Shown: one piece after another, positions 27,787 to 36,007 of the stretch | Position numbering within the stretch: the first letter of the stretch is position 1 | Layout of the letters: each line of letters begins with the position of its first letter | Source of the DNA: Ferrimonas sediminum | Lineage (GTDB): Bacteria; Pseudomonadota; Gammaproteobacteria; Enterobacterales; Shewanellaceae | Length of the DNA: 64,000 bases | Reading direction: 5' to 3' | Assembly: GCF_900100175.1 (NCBI RefSeq) | Contig: NZ_FNEM01000001.1 | Coordinates: 186,001-250,000, forward strand | Notes under the pieces: generated by a model | What the model saw: the letters and a program-made list of their open reading frames with translations, nothing else | Told to the model about the DNA's origin: nothing | Database searches by the model: none | Translations under genes and position numbers: made by a program

Positions 27787-27843
27787 AAACGATATCTGGT
27801 GATTTTGCGGTTACGAGATGTCGTGAGATTAACGATATTTCAC
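27787..27843. promoter_or_regulatory. Activator sites C (upstream of the porin)
   Basis: TTACGAGATGTCGTGA at 27811-27826, with degenerate copies AACGATATCTGGTGA (27788-27802) and AACGATATTTCAC (27831-27843) on either side. Same motif as sites A and B, 50-110 bases upstream of the sigma-54 promoter. Confidence 0.72.
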
Positions 27844-27885
27844 ATGGGGTAGGCGCCGATTCGGGCGAATCGGCGCCATGGATGC

Positions 27886-28215
27886 TTACGCCATCAACAG
27901 GTAGGCCAGGAAGCCGCCCCAGCTCAGTCCGAGCAGAACCCAGGGCAGAAGGGCGGTCTGCCGGGGCATGGTGTCGATCGACACCGGCGTTTCCTCGGGC
28001 TGGGATTTGTCCCGTTGATCACGCTTCTTCTGCTTGTCCCGCTCGCGGGCCTTGGCCTTCTCCCGCTTTTTGTATTCGGCGATGCCTTTCTCGATGCCTT
28101 TGGCGATCAGCCGGGTTTGCTCTTTGGTCTGGCCCGGTTTCTGGGTGGCCTTGGCAATCTTATCGGCCTGGGCCACCACCTGGGGGGAGACGGCCTGCTG
28201 GTTCTTTGCTTTCAT
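27886..28215 (-). CDS. DUF2956 family protein
   Basis: 109-residue small protein: IAKATQKPGQTKEQTRLIAKGIEKGIAEYKKR is the DUF2956 core, followed by a very basic Lys/Arg/Asp stretch and a single C-terminal membrane helix (LLPWVLLGLSWGGFLAYLLMA). The tail-anchored layout suggests a cytoplasmic charged domain at the inner membrane. Function unknown. The decaheme gene lies upstream on the same strand but is separated by a terminator. Confidence 0.85.
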   Translation of the reverse strand: MKAKNQQAVSPQVVAQADKIAKATQKPGQTKEQTRLIAKGIEKGIAEYKKREKAKARERDKQKKRDQRDKSQPEETPVSIDTMPRQTALLPWVLLGLSWGGFLAYLLMA

Positions 28216-28263
28216 GGTGTCGTTCAGGTGAGAAGTGGTTGGCCCAGTGTACCCCAGACGCCA

Positions 28264-28289
28264 TGAAAAAGGGGGCCGAAGCCCCCTTG
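28264..28289 (-). terminator. Terminator of the decaheme cytochrome gene
   Basis: Minus-strand stem GGGGGC/GCCCCC with a TTCG loop and T5. Confidence 0.88.
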
Positions 28290-28305
28290 GTGATTACTGG
28301 CCGAG

Positions 28306-30516
28306 TCAGTCCGGATTGTGGACGGTATCGATGCCGAAGGTTTTGCCTTCGCCATGACAGGTGCTGCAACTCTCCACCGGCAGGTTGGCGCTGCTGTCCG
28401 GGTTGCTGTCGACGGTAGCGCCGTTGCTTTCGAAGTGTGCCATGGCGGCGGCATCGGCGTGGGCGTGGCAGGAGCGGCAGCTGGCAGCGACCGGTGACAC
28501 GTACTGATCGGTGCCGATGGCGATGGCGCGCTTGCCTGACGTCAGGCCACCGTCAGCGGCAAACAGCGATTGACCTGGGGTGTGGCAGGCTCCGCAGTCG
28601 TTAACGGCGCTGGGGTAGCCCTGCAGCTCGGCATCGCTGTCAAGGTAGACACCGTGGGCTTCTTCGTTGTCCCAGGCGCCGCTGTGGTAACGGTGCACCA
28701 CAGTCATCAGATCCCGATTGCTGTAGGTCAGTCCAGGCACCTCGGTGAAGGAGCCATCCTCGTTGATCAGGTTCACCCCGGGGTGGAAGGAGCCAGCCCA
28801 GGTGCTGTTGTGGCAATGCATGCACTGGGTGAACTCGGTGGCACCGTGGGTGCCCTTCACATGAGTCAGGTTGTCGTGGCAGGCGTTGCAGTTGGCCTCG
28901 GTGACGGTTACCCGGTCAGGCTGGCTATGGCGAGCCGGGGTGGGCTCGCCGCCGTCGAGGTTGAAGTAGGCTACAGGCGCCAAGTTGGCGTAGCCGGTGC
29001 CGTCGGCCTCGCAGGGCATCGCCTCGCCCAGTGCACCGCAGAACTGCACCTCGGCGGTCAGGTAGATACTGCCGCTTAAGGTGCTGTCGGCCAGATCCTT
29101 GGCCACGGTCAGTACGCCGCCACTGAGGCTGACCCGATCCGGTGCATTGATGGAGAGGGTGGCATTGCGGGTCACCACGCCGTCGGGGTTGACGTTACCG
29201 AGCAGGATGCCCCGACCGGTGTTGGTCATGTAGGGGGCAAAGTCGAAATCGTCGTCGGCCGGCGCACCGTTGAAGGTGACATTGGCGGTGACCGTCAGGG
29301 TGCTGAGATCATCGGCAAGGCCGTTGTCGCTGACCGCAGCGGAGGTGAACTCAAATCCCAGCCCTTCATTGGCCAGCATCAGCGCCCGGCGCATCGGCTG
29401 GTGGCTGTATTCCACGGTACCGGGAAGCCCGGGGCCTGCCGGTGGGGCATCGGGACCGTGGCAGCTGTCACAGCTGCGGTCGCTGCCGACGGCGGCGATG
29501 TGGTTGCTGGCGTCCTCACTGGTGTGACAGGCCTGACAAGCCTGGCCATAGAGGTTGGCCTGCCAGCTGTCCTGTTCGCCATGGCAGTGTTTGCACTGGA
29601 ACAGCTCCCCCGGAAATCCGATGGCTTCAAAACCGTCGCGGATTCCAGCGTGCAGGTCGTGAATCATGGCCGGGAAGTTGGCATCGCCCAGGTCCGGAGT
29701 GTGGCAGGCCACACATTGCTCCACCTTCTGGTAGTTGGAGTGGGTACTCAGGTAGGCGATACGCGGGTCATCATCCGGATAGCCCTCCAGCGCACCGTGG
29801 CACTGAATGCAGGCGGCATTGGCGACGCTGTCTTTGACCGACACCGCCAGGGCATCGCTGGCGGGAATGAAGTCCAGTGGTGTCGACAGCACTTTGTCCG
29901 CCACCCCTTCGCCGTCGCTGTTGTTCAGGTCATAGGCTCGTATGATCACCCGGTGCAGCAGGTTGGGATCGCCTTCAGCCAGAACCACCGGGGCATTGCC
30001 GTCGTGGGTCCAGCTGCCGCGATAACTGCCTGGCATGGCGTCATCCTCGACTAAGGTACAGGCATCAACCTCGTTGCCGCCGCGATCGGTGGTTTTGCCG
30101 GTCAGGGTGCAGGTCATGGAGGAGCCGGCGCCATTGGCCTGGGTGTGGCTCTGCCATTGGGTCGGTGCGCCGGTGTCACTGCTGTTGGCTGATTGGTTCA
30201 GCACATACAGGGCGATGCGCGACAGCCCGACCAGGGGCACGCGGTTACCGCCATTGACTCCGCTGGCGCTGAACTCAATGCTGAAGGGGTCGGTGCCGGT
30301 GACTACCACGTCGCCGGGTTGCAGCATCAGCTCAACCTCGGCGGCGGACTCCGCGGTGCGGGTAAAGGAGCCGGCTGGCAGGCCGGGATCTCCCGGAGGC
30401 CCCGGGGGGCCCTCCGGTCCCGGTGCGCCGTCGGCGCCGTCGTCGCCGTCACAGCCAAAGATCAACAGAGAGGCGCCCAGCAGCAGGGCTGAGCGTGTTG
30501 CAGCTGACTGAATCAT
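28306..30516 (-). CDS. OmcA/MtrC-family decaheme c-type cytochrome lipoprotein
   Basis: 736-residue surface-type lipoprotein. Signal peptide ends in the lipobox LLIFGC; next comes a collagen-like Gly-Xaa-Yaa run (GADGAPGPEGPPGPPGDPG), as in OmcA-type proteins. Ten CXXCH sites fall in two clusters of five: CIQCH, CVACH, CKHCH, CQACH, CDSCH, then CNACH, CMHCH, CGACH, CRSCH, CSTCH, separated by a beta domain, the split-domain plan of the family. Such proteins pass electrons to extracellular metal oxides or flavins. No MtrA/MtrB partners are in the window and the gene is monocistronic. Three ATG run together (30522, 30519, 30516); 30516 is best spaced from AAGGA. Confidence 0.92.
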   Translation of the reverse strand: MIQSAATRSALLLGASLLIFGCDGDDGADGAPGPEGPPGPPGDPGLPAGSFTRTAESAAEVELMLQPGDVVVTGTDPFSIEFSASGVNGGNRVPLVGLSRIALYVLNQSANSSDTGAPTQWQSHTQANGAGSSMTCTLTGKTTDRGGNEVDACTLVEDDAMPGSYRGSWTHDGNAPVVLAEGDPNLLHRVIIRAYDLNNSDGEGVADKVLSTPLDFIPASDALAVSVKDSVANAACIQCHGALEGYPDDDPRIAYLSTHSNYQKVEQCVACHTPDLGDANFPAMIHDLHAGIRDGFEAIGFPGELFQCKHCHGEQDSWQANLYGQACQACHTSEDASNHIAAVGSDRSCDSCHGPDAPPAGPGLPGTVEYSHQPMRRALMLANEGLGFEFTSAAVSDNGLADDLSTLTVTANVTFNGAPADDDFDFAPYMTNTGRGILLGNVNPDGVVTRNATLSINAPDRVSLSGGVLTVAKDLADSTLSGSIYLTAEVQFCGALGEAMPCEADGTGYANLAPVAYFNLDGGEPTPARHSQPDRVTVTEANCNACHDNLTHVKGTHGATEFTQCMHCHNSTWAGSFHPGVNLINEDGSFTEVPGLTYSNRDLMTVVHRYHSGAWDNEEAHGVYLDSDAELQGYPSAVNDCGACHTPGQSLFAADGGLTSGKRAIAIGTDQYVSPVAASCRSCHAHADAAAMAHFESNGATVDSNPDSSANLPVESCSTCHGEGKTFGIDTVHNPD

Positions 30517-30625
30517 CATCATTGTCCTTTTCGATTGTTGATTGCGGGCTCCTAAAATGTAGGCGAGCATTCGCGATTCGGACAGCGTGTGGGCCGATGT
30601 TTTGTCAGTGCTAAAACCCAGTAAT

Positions 30626-30808
30626 TTAGTTGGTTTTTTCTCGGTTGAGCTGTTTCAGTGGGTGAACGCAGCGATATCCCTGCTGCAGCCAGCGTCGGTA
30701 GGCGCAGTTAACGCAGGAGCGCAGGGTGTCATCCACCTGTTCATCTTCGTCGTCGGCGATGAACCAGCGGCATTCACGGGCAGTCATGCGACTCTGTTTG
30801 CTTTCCAT
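30626..30808 (-). CDS. Small four-cysteine hypothetical protein
   Basis: 60-residue protein at the 3' end of the TonB/ECF operon, seven bases after the IDDTD-protein gene, with GAGG before its ATG. Four Cys arranged as ECRWF, then SCVNCAYRRW and GYRCVHPL could bind a metal ion; the middle is acidic (ADDEDEQVDD). I do not recognise a family. The spacing and ribosome site support coding. Confidence 0.6.
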   Translation of the reverse strand: MESKQSRMTARECRWFIADDEDEQVDDTLRSCVNCAYRRWLQQGYRCVHPLKQLNREKTN

Positions 30809-30815
30809 GGTGTCC

Positions 30816-31544
30816 TCAATAATGCTTCAGGTGGCGTTTCTGGGCGTTAAACCAGCGGTCGCCGTCGAAGGCCACCAGCAGGGTCATGCGGTGATTGAGC
30901 TGCACCGCTTTCAGTTTGCCCTCCAGTTCAACCCGGGTGTGGTTGGGAACCGGTTGATGGCTCAGGGTCCAGACCTGCTCCAGCGGCGTATGGCGCAGCA
31001 GCGCAGCGATGCTCACCGGTTGCCCCAGATCTTCAGGCAGTGCCAGTTGCCCCTTGTAGCGGCCGTCATCACCGCACAGTCTCAGGCCGATGCCGGCCAG
31101 GGCACCGATCACCCCGTCACCACTGCCGCCATGTTCCGATAGCCGGGCCTGACACCGCTGCGCCAGTTCATAGGCCTGATCCTTGGTCAGCACCTCCTTT
31201 TTGGCCTTCAGGCCGAACTCGATCAACGCTCGGCGCGCCTCGGTGTCGGTGTCGCTGAACAGGCACAGACCCGGATCGGAGCCCGGGGCCGATTCCGACA
31301 ACAGGTGGTCCACCGCCAACTGGCGGATGCGATCCGGATCGCCGGGTTCGTCAATGCAGAAGCACATGGCACTGTTGTGCGAGGTGTAGGGGATGTCGTC
31401 GTGGACAAAGAGTTGGTGGCGGGTCACCGGCGAGCAGTGTCCCAGCCCCAACTGGTGGATCTTGCCGGCCAGCTCTTCGGCCAGCTCTCCGGTGCCCTTG
31501 GTGCCGATCTCGTCGGTGTCGTCGATGCTGAGGTAGAGGGTCAT
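30816..31544 (-). CDS. IDDTD-motif protein related to the TiaS N-terminal domain
   Basis: 242-residue cytoplasmic protein. The N-terminus LYLSIDDTDEIGTKGTGELA resembles the IDDTD nucleotide-binding motif of the archaeal tRNA-Ile2 agmatidine synthetase TiaS and its bacterial relatives; a GGSGDGVIGALAGIGLRL segment near residue 140 also fits. It lacks the rest of TiaS, so tRNA modification is not implied. I chose ATG 31544, in the ATGA overlap with the S-component gene; the frame to 31727 runs into that gene. Its link to an ECF transporter suggests a role in handling the imported compound. Function unknown. Confidence 0.7.
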   Translation of the reverse strand: MTLYLSIDDTDEIGTKGTGELAEELAGKIHQLGLGHCSPVTRHQLFVHDDIPYTSHNSAMCFCIDEPGDPDRIRQLAVDHLLSESAPGSDPGLCLFSDTDTEARRALIEFGLKAKKEVLTKDQAYELAQRCQARLSEHGGSGDGVIGALAGIGLRLCGDDGRYKGQLALPEDLGQPVSIAALLRHTPLEQVWTLSHQPVPNHTRVELEGKLKAVQLNHRMTLLVAFDGDRWFNAQKRHLKHY

Positions 31545-32080
31545 TGTGGTTGCCTGTGTGTGGGAATCAGTTGGTGGTGAGCAAGGCGCTGCAGCAGCAT
31601 GGGGGTGCAGCAGGCGCCGAGAGTGGAGAACAGTCCGCCGCCGAGGGTTTTCCAGCCGGACTGGATCAGGATGACTGCCGGGTCGGCGCCGGCCAGCCAC
31701 AGCTCCAGTGCGCCTTTGCCAACCCACACCGTCAGGGCCGCCGCTGCCACCAGCAGTGCCTGGGCGGTAAACCAGGGCGCCATGGGCAGCAGCAGCAGCG
31801 CCAGCTCCATTCCCAAGGCCGGCAGCAGAAACTTCAGCAGCACCAGCGGACCGCCCTTGCCGACGCCCATGATCAGCGCCAGCAGGCCGGTCATCAGGCC
31901 GCAGTACAGTACCGAGCCCCGTTGCGGCACCAGACCGCGGGCCAGCAGGTAGACCAGCACCAGCAGGAACATCGAGTGGCCGGTCAGGCCCAGTTTCAGC
32001 CGCACCACGGCTTTGAAGCTGACCAGCAGCAGGGCCAGTCCGCCGAGCAGGATGGCGTCGCTGAGTGAAAAACGGTTCAC
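31541..32080 (-). CDS. ECF transporter substrate-binding (S) component, putative
   Basis: 179-residue membrane protein with five to six hydrophobic helices (for example HSMFLLVLVYLLARGL, ELALLLLPMAPWFTAQALLVAAAAL) and short loops. It is encoded three bases after the T component and overlaps the next gene by four. Position and size suggest the substrate-capture subunit. I do not recognise the vitamin- or metal-specific S families, so the ligand is unknown. Confidence 0.65.
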   Translation of the reverse strand: MNRFSLSDAILLGGLALLLVSFKAVVRLKLGLTGHSMFLLVLVYLLARGLVPQRGSVLYCGLMTGLLALIMGVGKGGPLVLLKFLLPALGMELALLLLPMAPWFTAQALLVAAAALTVWVGKGALELWLAGADPAVILIQSGWKTLGGGLFSTLGACCTPMLLQRLAHHQLIPTHRQPQ

Positions 32081-32083
32081 GGA

Positions 32084-32710
32084 TTACTCCTCCGGGTAGT
32101 GGGTCATGGGCCTGGGGTTGTCATCGCAGTAACCCCGGGCCTGCAGGGCGGTGGCCTGCAGCTGGCTCAGACGAATCAGGCGAATCAGTAGCGGCAGCAG
32201 TACCTGGGTCGCCAGGGCCTTCCAGGCCGCCGGCCGCCACAGATCGCCGCTGCTAATGGGCGCGCCTCGAAGCCGTTGCAGCAGATACAGTTCTTTGGCC
32301 TCATCGGCGATCAGCGGAATCTGGCTGAGGCTGGCGCCTAGGATCAGGGCGTTGCGGTCACTCATCCAGCCCCGAATCGCCGCCAGGGTGTGGTGGCCCG
32401 GGGTGGACAGGAAAAACCACAGACCGGGAACCAGCATCAGGGTCATCCTCAGGCACAGCAACAGGGCGTCCGGCCAGCTGTCCGGGCCGAAGCGGATCAG
32501 GTACAGCGACAGGATCAGCAACAGCTGCACCACGACCAGCCGGCTAAGCTGCGACAGGGCTTTGACCCCCTGAGGCTGGCCCAGCAACAGACCCAGGTTG
32601 AGCAGGGCCAGTGGTGCCAGTGCCCAGGGGGGCAGCAACAGTGCCGCCGTTGCCAGTGCGGGAACCAGCGCCAACTTGAACCGGGTACGGCTGCGGGTGC
32701 TAACGCCCAT
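32084..32710 (-). CDS. ECF transporter T component (CbiQ/EcfT family)
   Basis: 208-residue membrane coupling protein. It has several helices and a cytoplasmic segment; the family's Ala-Arg-Gly motifs appear as LLQRLRGAPI and ALQARGYCDD, which contact the ATPases. I chose ATG 32710 with GGAGAG five bases before, over GTG 32722. Overlaps the ATPase gene by 11 bases. Confidence 0.82.
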   Translation of the reverse strand: MGVSTRSRTRFKLALVPALATAALLLPPWALAPLALLNLGLLLGQPQGVKALSQLSRLVVVQLLLILSLYLIRFGPDSWPDALLLCLRMTLMLVPGLWFFLSTPGHHTLAAIRGWMSDRNALILGASLSQIPLIADEAKELYLLQRLRGAPISSGDLWRPAAWKALATQVLLPLLIRLIRLSQLQATALQARGYCDDNPRPMTHYPEE

Positions 32711-34004
32711 GGATCTCTCCACCCTCTATGTGCCACTGGCGGTGGCTCAGAGGCAAAGGACGATGGCTGGCGATCAGCACGGCGCCGCCTTGTTGGAGCC
32801 GCTTCGACAGCGCCTGCCATAAGCGCCGGCCGGAGTCGGCATCCAGTCCGGCAAAGGGGTCGTCCAGCAACAGCAGTTTGGGCTTGCGGCACAGTTGACT
32901 GGCGATGGCCACCAGATGCTGTTGCCCGTAGGACAGGGTCAGCGGCGAACGCTCGGACAAAGTACTCAGGCCTAACTGGGCTAACTGCTGATCGGCCCGC
33001 TGCCGGCACCGGGATTCGGGTAGCCCCAGTTGCCGCAATGACAACCTCAACTCCTCGGCGACGGTGGTGGCACTGAGCTGGCGGGCCGGTTCCTGACACA
33101 CCAGGGCCAGTTGCCCGCCGTGGTTGTCGAGACGGGGAGGGCGATTCAGTACCAGAACCTGGCCGTCGGGTGCCGGCGACAGCCCACACAGGGCGCGCAG
33201 CAGCGTGGTTTTGCCACAGCCGTTGTTGCCCCACAGCTGCACGCACTCGCCGGGGTGGATGGCCAGGCTGTCGGCCCGGAGCCGATGCCGGTTCCCCAGC
33301 GTCAGGACCAGGTTGGTTAACTGCAACACCGGTGCGCTCTGAGCCGCTGGCGGGCTCAGTGCCATTGGGCCGCACAGTGAGTCCGGTTGCGGTGGCTGGC
33401 CCAGACCGGATGGGGTCAGCCAGCAGTGACGGTCGATGAGATTGCCGTAGCCGTCACTGTGGTGTTCGGTGATGACCAGGGTGATGCCCCGTTGCTTGAG
33501 GCGGACCAGTAAGGCCAGTAACTGGGTAAACCCCTGGTCGTCCAGTTGTGCCCAGGGCTCGTCCAGCAGCAGCAGATCGGGCTGGCTGACCAGCTGGGCG
33601 GCAATCAGTACCCGGTATTTCTGCCCCAGAGACAGCGCACGGGTGGGGTGGGTCAGGGGCAGATCCAGCTCTACCAGATCCAGGGCCTGGCGGACGCGGG
33701 ATTTCATCTGCTCGGAGGGGACGCCCCGAGTCTCCAGGGCCAGGGCCACTTCGGGACCGATCTGATCCCGGAGCAGCTGCAGGTTGGGGTCTTGCAGCAC
33801 CAGCCCGCAACGACTCTGGCTGCGCACTTCGCCCCGGCTGACCGGTTGCAGTCCGGCCAGGATCTGCAACAGGGTACTTTTGCCGCAGCCGGTGGGGCCG
33901 GACACCAGCAGGGCCTGCCCCTTAGCCAGGCGCAGATCCAACGGCGCCCACAAAGGGGCGCCGTGACGTTCGAGCGTGACCCCGGTAAGGGTCAGAGCCG
34001 CCAT
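32700..34004 (-). CDS. ECF transporter duplicated ATPase (two fused ABC domains)
   Basis: 434-residue protein with two complete ABC cassettes. Domain 1: Walker A GPTGCGKST, signature LSLGQ, Walker B LLLLDEP. Domain 2: Walker A GNNGCGKTT, signature LSYGQ, Walker B LLLLDDP. The fusion replaces the usual separate EcfA1/EcfA2 pair. Start at ATG 34004, two bases after the receptor stop. With the T and S genes downstream it forms the energising module of the operon. Confidence 0.9.
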   Translation of the reverse strand: MAALTLTGVTLERHGAPLWAPLDLRLAKGQALLVSGPTGCGKSTLLQILAGLQPVSRGEVRSQSRCGLVLQDPNLQLLRDQIGPEVALALETRGVPSEQMKSRVRQALDLVELDLPLTHPTRALSLGQKYRVLIAAQLVSQPDLLLLDEPWAQLDDQGFTQLLALLVRLKQRGITLVITEHHSDGYGNLIDRHCWLTPSGLGQPPQPDSLCGPMALSPPAAQSAPVLQLTNLVLTLGNRHRLRADSLAIHPGECVQLWGNNGCGKTTLLRALCGLSPAPDGQVLVLNRPPRLDNHGGQLALVCQEPARQLSATTVAEELRLSLRQLGLPESRCRQRADQQLAQLGLSTLSERSPLTLSYGQQHLVAIASQLCRKPKLLLLDDPFAGLDADSGRRLWQALSKRLQQGGAVLIASHRPLPLSHRQWHIEGGEIHGR

Positions 34005-34006
34005 GA

Positions 34007-36007
34007 TCAGAACTCGGCGCGCAGGCTGAGCATCCACTGCCGTCCGGCGGCGGGCAGATCTTCGCTCTGCTCGTAGTACTCATCCAGCAGGTTGGTGACC
34101 GTCAGTTGCCAGGAGGTGCCCTGCCAGGGCAGGGGTTGTCCCAGGCTCAGGTCTACCAGGCTGTAGTCCTCGATCTCCACCGGGCCGTTGGCATCGTAGT
34201 ACACCTGATCCATCACCCGTTGGGCGTCCAGACGGGCGGTCATCTCCCACGGCAACCGGGTCAGCAGGCTCAGCTTGACTGTATGAGTGGGTCGGTTCTG
34301 CAGTTGATCCCGGTTCTGGTCGTCCTCACCGCGGTTCTCCGCATCCAGATAGCTGTAGGTCAGATCCAGATCCAGCGCGTCCAGCGAGCGGTTGCTCCAG
34401 CCGAGGTCGATGCCACGGAAACGGTATTCGGCGTAGTTACGGTAGACGTCGTTGCTGTCCTTTTCGATGTAGTTGTCGACATCGCTGTGGTACGCCGACA
34501 CCATCCAGCTGTTGGCAGCGTTGAACTGTTGCTCCAGCCCCAGTTCGAAGTGTTCGGTGGTTTCCGGCTCCAGCTCGGCGTTGGCGCCGCTGCCTTCGTA
34601 CAGGTTGCGCAGTGTCGGAAAACGGATCTTACGGGCCGCCGAGGCGTGCAGCTGGGTGTTGCTACCCAGCATGTAGAAGCCGGAGGCCAGGGCCGAGTAG
34701 CGATTCTTCTCTTCGATGTCGCTGCGGTGCCAGCCGGCGGACAGGGTGGTGCCATAGTCGCCGTTGGCCAGCCATTGGTATTCGGTGACCACGGTGTACA
34801 GATTCTGGCTTTCGTCCAGATGGCTGATGCTGGGGGCACTGACACCGCCGCCACCGCCACCGCCACCGCCACCGCCGCCGCCACCGGCCCGGGCCAGGCT
34901 CTTGTTGCCGCCGCCGGAGCTGGCAGCTTTGATCACCGTGGCATCGTACTGCTGGTTCTCCAGAATCACCGCCGTAGTGAGCACGTGCTGCTGATTGCTT
35001 AGAATCCACTGGCCATTAAAGCCCTGGTTGGTCGCGGTGGAGTCGCTCTGCTGTTTATAAGCATCGAAGTCGGCGTCGGTGTACTGGTTTTCGATCTTGT
35101 CCTGCCGGTTGTAGTAGGCAAAGCCGCGCACACTGTTGTGGCTGTTAAAACGGTGCGCCACGCTGAACTGCATGCCGCCTTTCTTCAGGTCATCCACTCG
35201 TTCGTACTTGATTTTGCTGTCAGCCAGGTTACCGACCCGGCTCGGTTTGCCCCACTCCGCTTGCTCGTACTCGCCGGTCAGGCTCATGCGGGTATCATCG
35301 CCCCATTGCCACTCGGCGTTGCCATACAGGCTGTCAGAGCGGTTGTCACTGTTGTTGCGCTGGCCGCCGTTCTCTTCCGGACCCGGAGTGAAGTCATCGG
35401 CCAGGTTGAAGCCGTCCTGGCCGCTGCCGCTGTAGCTGAGCAGCAGGTTGCGGGTATCGGTGGCCCCGGCGACGCTGGCATTGGCTGCCCAGCGGCCGTC
35501 ATTGCCTGCGCCCACTTCGGCGCTGACGCTGCTGGCATCGACACCGGTGCGGGTAATGACATTGATGACCCCGGCATTACCACCAGTGCCGTACAGCAAC
35601 GAACTTGGTCCCATGCTGACCTGAATCTCTTCGATGCGGCTGGCGGGAATCAGGCTGGCATCAAACTGGCCGTCATAGCTGCTGTTGGCCGGAACGCCGT
35701 TGACCAGCAGCAGCACGTGGCGGGTCTTGAAGCCGCGAATGTCGATCAGCGGTCGACCGGCGCCGCCGGTGCGTACGTAGACACCGGGGATCTTGGTCAG
35801 CGCCTGGTCCAGGGTCAGGGCACCCTGTTGCTGCAGATCCTCTTTGGAGATGCTGTAGCTGGTGGTGGCCAGTTGCTGGGGCGCCGGTGCGTCACCGGTG
35901 ACCACGATTACTTCCTGTACGTCAAACACTGAATCGGACTGGGCCGTCGCCATTGCCGGGCCACTGCATACCAGTGCAATGGCACTTGCCACCGTAGTAA
36001 ACCGCAT
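34007..36007 (-). CDS. TonB-dependent outer-membrane receptor
   Basis: 666-residue receptor: signal peptide (MRFTTVASAIALVCSGPAMATAQ), a TonB-box-like DVQEVIVVTG, a plug domain (about 45-155, with DIRGFKTRHVLLLVNGVP) and a 22-strand-type barrel ending LSLRAEF. It is CirA/BtuB-like in the plug. A run of 14 consecutive Gly, encoded by a triplet repeat at 34844-34885, sits in a predicted external loop. It heads an operon with the ECF transporter, so it probably brings the same ligand across the outer membrane. I start at ATG 36007, not GTG 36022, because of the signal peptide. Confidence 0.9.
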   Translation of the reverse strand: MRFTTVASAIALVCSGPAMATAQSDSVFDVQEVIVVTGDAPAPQQLATTSYSISKEDLQQQGALTLDQALTKIPGVYVRTGGAGRPLIDIRGFKTRHVLLLVNGVPANSSYDGQFDASLIPASRIEEIQVSMGPSSLLYGTGGNAGVINVITRTGVDASSVSAEVGAGNDGRWAANASVAGATDTRNLLLSYSGSGQDGFNLADDFTPGPEENGGQRNNSDNRSDSLYGNAEWQWGDDTRMSLTGEYEQAEWGKPSRVGNLADSKIKYERVDDLKKGGMQFSVAHRFNSHNSVRGFAYYNRQDKIENQYTDADFDAYKQQSDSTATNQGFNGQWILSNQQHVLTTAVILENQQYDATVIKAASSGGGNKSLARAGGGGGGGGGGGGGGVSAPSISHLDESQNLYTVVTEYQWLANGDYGTTLSAGWHRSDIEEKNRYSALASGFYMLGSNTQLHASAARKIRFPTLRNLYEGSGANAELEPETTEHFELGLEQQFNAANSWMVSAYHSDVDNYIEKDSNDVYRNYAEYRFRGIDLGWSNRSLDALDLDLTYSYLDAENRGEDDQNRDQLQNRPTHTVKLSLLTRLPWEMTARLDAQRVMDQVYYDANGPVEIEDYSLVDLSLGQPLPWQGTSWQLTVTNLLDEYYEQSEDLPAAGRQWMLSLRAEF
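34844..34885 (-). repeat. Triplet repeat encoding a 14-glycine run
   Basis: Fourteen GGC/GGT codons in a row inside the TonB receptor gene (ACC and GCC alternating on the plus strand). Slippage here would change loop length by whole residues without breaking the frame. Confidence 0.9.
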
